From: Chlamydomonas sphaeroides
Lineage: Eukaryota > Chlorophyta > Chlorophyceae > Chlamydomonadales > Chlamydomonadaceae
Length of the DNA: 24,120 nt
Assembly (NCBI GenBank): GCA_001662425.1
Contig: BDDC01000236.1
Coordinates: 1 to 24,120, forward strand
Direction: 5' to 3'
Shown here: positions 18,186 through 24,120 of the stretch, one piece after another
Position numbering within the stretch: position 1 is the stretch's first letter
Layout: the number at the start of each line of letters is the position of its first letter
Position numbers and translations under genes: made by a program
The notes under the pieces: model-generated
Seen by the model: only the letters and a program-made list of their open reading frames with translations
What the model was told of the DNA's origin: nothing
Databases searched by the model: none

Positions 18186-20876
18186 ATGGCGGCAGCTCCA
18201 AGCAACCTCCTCCTCGCGCAAAATTTTGGTGGTGGCGACCTCAACGGCTTGGGCCGAGCAGGCAGCCCAGCCATACCTGGTGGAGGTCCTCCAGGCGGAC
18301 AGCCAAACGGCCTGCAATTCCAGACTCGCGAGGAGGCCCAGATGTACCTCCAAGCTGCGGGTCGCGCTCAGCAGAACGGCAACGGCGGTGGCCTCGGGCT
18401 CACGCGCGACGCGATGGCAGCGCTGCAGCACGCCGCGCAGGTGGCAGCAGTTAACCAGGCGAAGCTGATGCCTAATGGCCACGGCGCGGGGATGAACGGG
18501 GCCATGCGTCCACCCGCCATGCCTCAGCTTGGGCAGGGCCAGAATCCTGCCCTGGCGAACTTGCACACTCAGGCGCAGCTGCAAGTCGCCATGAACGCAC
18601 AGCGTGCCGCCCAGGCAGCCGCGCAGCAGGCCAACGGCTTGACGGCGAATAACCAGGCGGCGCTTTTCCTGCAGATGCAGAACCAGCTGGCTCAGGCACA
18701 GCAGGCCGCCAACAACGCCGCACAGGCCAACGCCTACGGCTTGCAGAATGGACTGCAAAACAATCCCATTGCGGCTGCCGCCGCTGCAGCGGCGGCCGTT
18801 GCGGCGACCACCCAGGCGGCTCAGGCGCGCGCCGCTGCCGTTGGCAACGCCAACCAGATTCTGCAGCTGCAGCAGGCGGCCCAGGCGGCGGGCTTGCAGC
18901 GCCCCCAGAACCTGGCTTGGGCTCAGAACCAGGCGCTGCAGAACCAGGCACTGCAGAACCAGATGCAGAGCCAGGCGCTGCAGAACCAGATGCAGAGTCA
19001 GGCGCTGCAGAACCAGATGCAGAACCAGGCGCTACAGAACGCTGCGCTGGCGCAGCAGAACCTGGCGCAAAACAACCCGCTCCTTGCTGCCGCGCTGCAG
19101 GCGCAGCAGGCCCGCGCGGCCCTGCAGGTTCAGCAGCTGCAGGCCGCTCAGCAGCAGGCTGCGGCTGCGGCGGCAGCGGTGCGCCCTCTGGGGCAGAACA
19201 TGCCGAACAACGCCGCCGCGCAGCAGCTGCAGGTTCTCCGCCAACTGCAGGCCCGCCTGACCGCTGCGCAGGCTCCAAACCCGCTGGCGCAGGCGCCCGC
19301 TGCCAACGGCAAGCCAACGGAGGCACAGCTGCAGGCCCTTCGCACGGCTCTGGCGCGCAGCGCAGCCGGCCGTGCTGCGCTCAACGCCGCCAACGTCCTT
19401 GGCGCCGCGCCCCGCCCCCAAATGCCGCCAGCCGCCAACGGCAGTGGACAGGCGCCGCCCCTGAACCAGCTGCAGCAGGCGATCAACCTGCAGCTGCTGC
19501 TGCAGCAGCAGCGGAACGCCGTCCAGGTGCAGCAGGCGCAGAACGCCCTTGCCGGCATGCAGAACAACGCCGCCGCGGCCGCCCTTGGAAACCAGCTGGC
19601 GGCCCTGCAGCAGGCGGCGGCTGCGAGTGCCGCCGCTAACGGCCAGCGCCAGGGCATGCCTGGCGGCGCGGCCGCGGCGCTGGCCAACCTGGGCGGCGGC
19701 AACGGCGGCGGCCTCAACGACGCCATGATGCAGAGCCTCAAGCAGATGCAGCTGGCCAAGGTCATGCAGGAGTCGGCCGCTGCCGCTGCGGCTTCGGGCA
19801 TGCCGAACATGCCCAACGGCGACAAGACCTCGCCCGTCGCCGGCGGTGACGCAGCCGCCAACAACAGCAGCAAGGAGCAGCGGCGCCTGGCGCTGGCGTG
19901 CGTGGCGCTGCAGCTCGCTCGCGGCGGCATGACCGTTGAGCAGGCCATTAATTCCGGTATTATGGGCGGCATGAGCGTCACCGACGTCAAGTTCATCGTG
20001 GAGTGCTACAACGCCGAGCGCCAGCGCATGCACGGCGAGGGCAGCCCCGGTTCCGGCACCGCCGGCCCGCAGCAGCCTGGCGCGCCGCCGTCGGGCATGC
20101 CCGGTGGTGGTGCCAATGGCGGCCACCACGGCGAGCCCGGCCACCCCGACGGCATGGGCGGCATGCAGGGCCTGCCGCCGGGCATGCACGGCCACCACGG
20201 CCTGCCGCCCAACGGCCTGCCTTTCCAGCACTCGCCGAACGCGCCGGGCAGCCCTGCTGGCGAGGACGCCCGCCACAACGGCCTCGTTGGCATGAGCCGC
20301 ATGGCCCCGGGCCCTCTGCCAGCCGGCCACGCGTCGGCCCCCGTGTCGCCGCCCCACGCCAGCGGCGCCGGCAGCCCCGTGCACCGCGGCTCCCTCACGG
20401 CTGCCGCGTCGGAGGCGGACGGCGTGGCTCAGGATGCTCGCTCGGAGGGCGGCGCCTCGTCGGAGATCGCTGCTGACGCCGCTGCCACCATGGCTGTCCT
20501 GGCCAAGGAGCCGTTTGACGCTTTCTCCTACGCCTTCTTCGGCGCCACGGAGGGCCCTGCCGTGGGCGAGCTGCTGGGAGAGCTGGAGACCGGCGACGGC
20601 GACGAGCTGGAGCCGGGCGGCGGTGCCCTCGGCGACGGGCCGCCGTCGGGCGGCCTGGAGCGCGCATTGCAGCCGACGCCCGGCAGGGGCGTTAGCAGCA
20701 ACGCCGCCCTGGCCGCGCTCGGCGAGCTGGCCCCGGACCAGGCCGCTTGGCTGCGCGCGGCCGCCACTGCAAACAACGCGCTGTGGGCCGGCGAGGGCGC
20801 GGAGGACGGCCCGATGTCGAATGACGACCTGGCCGCGCGCCTGGCGAATCTGGACCTGGGCTCAGGCTTCTTTTGA
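18186..20876 (+). CDS. Unrecognised Gln/Ala/Asn-rich 896-residue protein, intronless
   Basis: I do not recognise this protein. The start is the first ATG in frame (MAAAPSNLLLAQNFGGG); the frame stays open further upstream but with no ATG. Residues 1-560 are rich in Gln, Ala, Asn, Leu and Met with many predicted-helical Gln/Ala runs, including a nine-residue tandem repeat near 254-280. Residues 562-615 (from SKEQRRLALACVAL to CYNAERQRM) are of normal complexity with few Gln, and look like a small helical domain. Then comes a Gly/His/Pro/Met linker to about 755. The C-terminal part holds KEPFDAFSYAFFG, an acidic stretch (LETGDGDELE), and ends with DDLAARLANLDLGSGFF. Long Gln/Ala tracts with an acidic, aromatic C-terminal part are typical of transcriptional co-regulators or RNA-granule proteins; either role is inference. 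No signal peptide or membrane segment is evident. It has no introns over 2.7 kb, unlike every other gene here. Confidence 0.85.
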   Translation: MAAAPSNLLLAQNFGGGDLNGLGRAGSPAIPGGGPPGGQPNGLQFQTREEAQMYLQAAGRAQQNGNGGGLGLTRDAMAALQHAAQVAAVNQAKLMPNGHGAGMNGAMRPPAMPQLGQGQNPALANLHTQAQLQVAMNAQRAAQAAAQQANGLTANNQAALFLQMQNQLAQAQQAANNAAQANAYGLQNGLQNNPIAAAAAAAAAVAATTQAAQARAAAVGNANQILQLQQAAQAAGLQRPQNLAWAQNQALQNQALQNQMQSQALQNQMQSQALQNQMQNQALQNAALAQQNLAQNNPLLAAALQAQQARAALQVQQLQAAQQQAAAAAAAVRPLGQNMPNNAAAQQLQVLRQLQARLTAAQAPNPLAQAPAANGKPTEAQLQALRTALARSAAGRAALNAANVLGAAPRPQMPPAANGSGQAPPLNQLQQAINLQLLLQQQRNAVQVQQAQNALAGMQNNAAAAALGNQLAALQQAAAASAAANGQRQGMPGGAAAALANLGGGNGGGLNDAMMQSLKQMQLAKVMQESAAAAAASGMPNMPNGDKTSPVAGGDAAANNSSKEQRRLALACVALQLARGGMTVEQAINSGIMGGMSVTDVKFIVECYNAERQRMHGEGSPGSGTAGPQQPGAPPSGMPGGGANGGHHGEPGHPDGMGGMQGLPPGMHGHHGLPPNGLPFQHSPNAPGSPAGEDARHNGLVGMSRMAPGPLPAGHASAPVSPPHASGAGSPVHRGSLTAAASEADGVAQDARSEGGASSEIAADAAATMAVLAKEPFDAFSYAFFGATEGPAVGELLGELETGDGDELEPGGGALGDGPPSGGLERALQPTPGRGVSSNAALAALGELAPDQAAWLRAAATANNALWAGEGAEDGPMSNDDLAARLANLDLGSGFF
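18930..19040 (+). repeat. 27-base in-frame tandem repeat in the Gln/Ala-rich gene
   Basis: Three consecutive 27-base units begin at 18945, 18972 and 18999, each encoding QALQNQMQ plus Ser or Asn. A partial unit (QALQN) flanks each side. Copies differ at only a few bases, so the expansion is fairly recent or homogenised. Unit length is a multiple of three, so copy changes keep frame. Confidence 0.9.
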
Positions 20877-23259
20877 GCGCGTCGCGTTATGTCCCTGCAC
20901 AGAGTACAATGACATGCGCGTCAGAGGTTAGGATAATGGATGTGGCGCCGGGGTTGGTGCCTGTCGCTTTGGTAGCGGCGGGTGGGAGCGTACAGAGATG
21001 GGCCGGAGGCTTGGGCCGGCGCCGGGGCGGCTGCTGCGTCGAGCGAGGTGGCGATGGGGCCTTCGGGCGCGGGCGTGTGCTTGCTCGTGGCCTGATTGAG
21101 CCGCGAGGAATGGCGCGTGCAGCAGCCCGGGCTCCGGCTCAGGGCATTCCTTTGATCATCAAACATAACGGCATTGGGGGTTGTGCTGTTTTTTGACGGC
21201 GTTGTTTGGGGCATGGAGTAAGCAGCAGTGAATACGCCGGGTGGCAAATGTCGCAATGATGCGCAGGCGTGCGTGCGGAAACGCGGTTGCCATAGCGGCC
21301 GCAGCCTGCCGCCGCAGGGCGTATCAGTATGCGAATTCGCATGCAGCGTGCATTTCGGACGGCTTGTGAGGTGTCGGCGTGCTTTTGCTCTTGGAAAGGT
21401 CACTCTTACCTTCTTGGTTAAACCTCTGCCGGTTTGGAACGAGGGTTGTGCTGCCTATTGGGTACGTGGTCGCTGCACCTGCGGCTATCCCCGCAGTGCC
21501 GTTGCCTTAGCATGAATATACCGCCGTGCCGCTCCTGCGCGCACTGCCGCTGTTGCGAGGCATCGGGATCTGCACTGTGCCGCAGCGGCAGCCGGTTGCC
21601 GAGTGATGTGTTGGAGAGGTGTGGCAGGCGTGCATGTGCGGATGGAGTGTCCCGCTCGCCGCTCGCGGGCTCCGCCGCTGTCGCATGAGCCATTCGGGAT
21701 GAGGGGAGGCTTCAACAGTGAACTGATGCTCGCAGCTTCTGCAGGCAACGTTTTGGCATTCCTTGTGGCTGGCTGGAAGCATACAGTATGGGGCCGTCCC
21801 GTGCTGTGTCCAGTGCTGTGGCGCTAGCGCCTCCTGTATGGCGCCCCGCCTTGCCGCAACGGGGCGTTGAGAGCTCTCGGTCAAGGCGTCGTCGCGGTAT
21901 AACTGGAGAGCCCTGCCGCCGGTGTCTTTGTGTGTGTGTCGGTGTGCGTGTGCGCGTCTGCAAACCGTGGTGCGAGCAAGTCAGCTGTCCTGTGCGTTCG
22001 AGGGGGGGCGGCCGAGGGGCGGCCGCCCCTGGTAGGCCATTACTGAACTGTCGATAGGCTAGTAGTAGAGAGGTGTGCAGGGGGGCAGCGACGCGAGCGG
22101 GACGGAGAACGCGAGGGCCGGGGTCGTTGCCGTTCTGATGAATCCACCCTGCTTAAGGGGCCTGCGCGCCCGGCACGGGCAGCGGTGATGTGCGGGCGCG
22201 GCCACGCATGCGCGCTACGGAGCAATAAGAGTGTGCGCCCGGTAGCCGTATGCGCGGCCGCGGGGCTGTACCTCTCTTTCATTCGCATTTGGCCTGGACC
22301 ATCCACGGCCTGTGTGGTGGTGTGTGTGCGCAGCTGTAGGTAGGGGTGGCGCTCAGTGCGTGGTGTGGCGTAGGGTAGCAGTACAAGCAGTACGTCTTCT
22401 GCCGTGTTGGCGCCGGCCTGCGCTGCGCCTGCTGCACTTGTGGGTAGCTTGTGTGGCGTGGCGCCCGCGAAGCGGCCGGGACTGGCCGTGACGATTCGCG
22501 CGCACGGTTCCCGCATCGGGGCCGGCGGCCGCCTGTACAGAACGTCTGGCGGGAAGTCCGTGGTGTGTCCGTGTGTGCCCATGTCGTCGTGTCATAGTAC
22601 TTTGACCCTCACAGTCAACCGCCGCCCTGGTTGAACTCCCCATCTCGGTCAACATAGCCAACGGCGGCGTGCCATGTACCGTGCTACGCGAATTGATTGA
22701 AGGAAGACGTGTGTGTGTGCCTGCGCGTGGGTCGGCCTGCTGAGATTCATGGCGAGTAGCACTTGATCGATCGGCACGCCGCGGAGTGTGCTGCGGCCGG
22801 GCTCGCATTTGTGTGCTCTCTGTGTCGACACAACGCCTGCCAACGGCGCGAGAGCGCCGGGCGGCGACGCAAAGTGATGATATAACTTGCGCGGCCAAAT
22901 GGGGCGCGCTTCCCCCCGCGCATGCGTGTGAATGTGTGTTCCAGTGTCTGTGTGTTCGGGTGTGGTTTATTGGTTGGTCTCCGTCATGCCATTTTGGGCC
23001 TGCAGCCGCCCCGACCGCTGGGTGGCTTGTGATACACCAGTGCAGAAGTTGGTCTACCACCAATCTCCTCCCGTTGCCCGTGCGAAAAAAGGAGACGGGG
23101 CGCATGATGCATCCAACTCGCATTCCGGTTCCGGCAGGCAGGCGCGGCGGACGGCGTTACTGACGACACGTGTGTTGTGTGTGACCTTGCTGTGTGGCAT
23201 AAGTGGTGGGCTGGGGACAGCGTAGTATGGGCTACAGACTTGCTGGCCAGTAATGCATG
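20877..23259 (+). other. Non-coding stretch, possibly a long 3' UTR
   Basis: No frame here has the codon bias, motifs or splice logic of a gene. The first plus-strand TGTAA after the upstream stop is at 23260, so a 3' UTR of about 2.4 kb is possible. Local features are a GT-rich patch (about 21925-21960), a perfect 16-base palindrome (22015-22030), and GC content lower than in the coding regions. A separate non-coding RNA cannot be excluded. Confidence 0.45.
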
Positions 23260-23264
23260 TGTAA
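23260..23264 (+). terminator. First downstream TGTAA after the Gln/Ala-rich gene
   Basis: This is the first TGTAA on the plus strand after 20876; the next is at 23723-23727. If used, the transcript has an unusually long 3' UTR. If not, a variant signal nearer the stop must be used. Confidence 0.35.
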
Positions 23265-24120
23265 CATTGCGGACCGCAACACAGCTCCACGCATCTCTCG
23301 CCGTGATATACGCCCGCCCGCAGCTTGCCTGGTCGTCGCCTGGCCCCCTCCTGGTCCCCGTTGCGCTACCTGGGAACGTGCGCATTGCCGTGATCCGGGC
23401 TCAGTCGAGTGGAAATTGCCTGGCCTGAGTGGGAGCGCCTGCGTGAGCGGCTGCGCTACAGGCCTCACGGCGGCCAGGTAATCAAAAACGAAAGCAAGAC
23501 CGTTAACACGGAACGTAGCACGGTATCCGGCGCCAAGGCTCAGCAGACCACCGGCCCCTTGGCACAAAGTCACCGATGTATCGCTGTGCCCTTGGTCGTC
23601 GTAGTCGGCTCGTGAAGTCAGCTTGGTCATGTGTGTAGACAGCGCCATCCGGCACCGGCCTCGGCTCTGGAGACTAAGGCCGGAGCTATGCGAAGAACCC
23701 CACCCCGCGCCGGTTACTGACCTGTAACAAGTGAAGAATACCACCAGGAGACCAGCACGACGTGGATGGCAAAGAGCGACCGGAGGAAGGGTAAGGGCAC
23801 ACAACCAAAATCAAGACGACGGCAAGACAATGGCAGAGGACGAAGCTGGCATCAAGCAACGCAGCAAAGGAATAACTAAGCGGAAGGGTGTGGAGCCGAG
23901 GCCGGCGCGAAGAGAGAGGGCAGCCAGCGAAGAGAGCTAGGGGCGCTGAACGGACGGTACGGCGGGCCGGTGCTCCGTACATGTCCCCGCCGGCGGGGGC
24001 GTGAGCCGCAAGCGGGGTGGGCAGCGGGGAGCAAAGGCGGCAGCGAGGCGTGGAGGGGGGCGTGGGCGGGCGAGGCGAGGCGCCGCGGCAGATGTCGCCG
24101 TGCGGAGGAGTAGCGCCGCC
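23265..24120. other. Right-end stretch without a recognisable gene
   Basis: It has mixed composition, with an A-rich purine patch at 23730-23940 that turns into GC-rich sequence toward the edge. A 69-codon open frame in the A-rich patch is basic and low in complexity, has no Met-start support and matches no family I know. The last 200 bases look like the promoter-side or 5' UTR sequence of a neighbouring gene, but nothing decides that. Confidence 0.4.

Noticed and set aside
22015..22030. The 16-base perfect palindrome AGGGGCGGCCGCCCCT as an operator or hairpin element
   Set aside because: Short GC palindromes are common by chance in such GC-rich DNA and nothing around it gives it a role.
23731..23940. 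A small basic protein of 69 codons
   Set aside because: It lacks an ATG-supported start, splice evidence, conserved motifs and the codon bias of the genes in this window.

Overview
The window looks like nuclear DNA of a green alga, most likely a volvocine chlorophyte such as Chlamydomonas or a relative. GC content is very high and codons are strongly GC-biased. The coding regions are short exons separated by introns of roughly 100-400 bases, with donors mostly of the GTGCGG/GTGCGT/GTGGGG type. Candidate poly(A) signals are TGTAA, as used by green algae. The genus is inferred from composition and gene structure; no marker gene fixes it.

Layout, left to right. (1) A (GGCTG)n array at 1-80 is followed by the 3' part of a plus-strand sulfotransferase gene of the CHST15 type (exons 453-2288). 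(2) Converging on it is a minus-strand gene for the CCA-adding enzyme, tRNA nucleotidyltransferase, with ten exons from 10623 down to 3267. (3) Inside its fifth intron (8433 down to 4919, about 3.5 kb) lies a complete plus-strand gene for the proteasome-associated deubiquitinase UBP6/USP14 (seven exons, 5225-7939, with its own upstream region and candidate poly(A) signal). (4) Divergent from the CCA gene, about 0.64 kb away, is a plus-strand AAA+ ATPase gene with sixteen exons (11261-16995). (5) After about 1.2 kb with no gene comes an intronless coding region (18186-20876) for an 896-residue Gln/Ala/Asn-rich protein that I do not recognise. (6) The last 3.2 kb has no supportable coding region and may include a very long 3' UTR.

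All four spliced models were rebuilt by hand. Every exon junction keeps frame, and the CCA, UBP6 and sulfotransferase joins match the continuity of those families as I remember them. The main observation is the gene-within-a-gene: a protein-turnover gene nested antisense inside a tRNA-maturation gene. Secondary points are three GC-AG introns among 35, three in-frame AUGs in the CCA gene suited to multiple targeting, a Walker A motif split by a minisatellite-bearing intron, and a probable 5' UTR intron that would remove two overlapping upstream AUGs from the last gene. I found no mobile element, CRISPR array, rRNA or tRNA that I could support.
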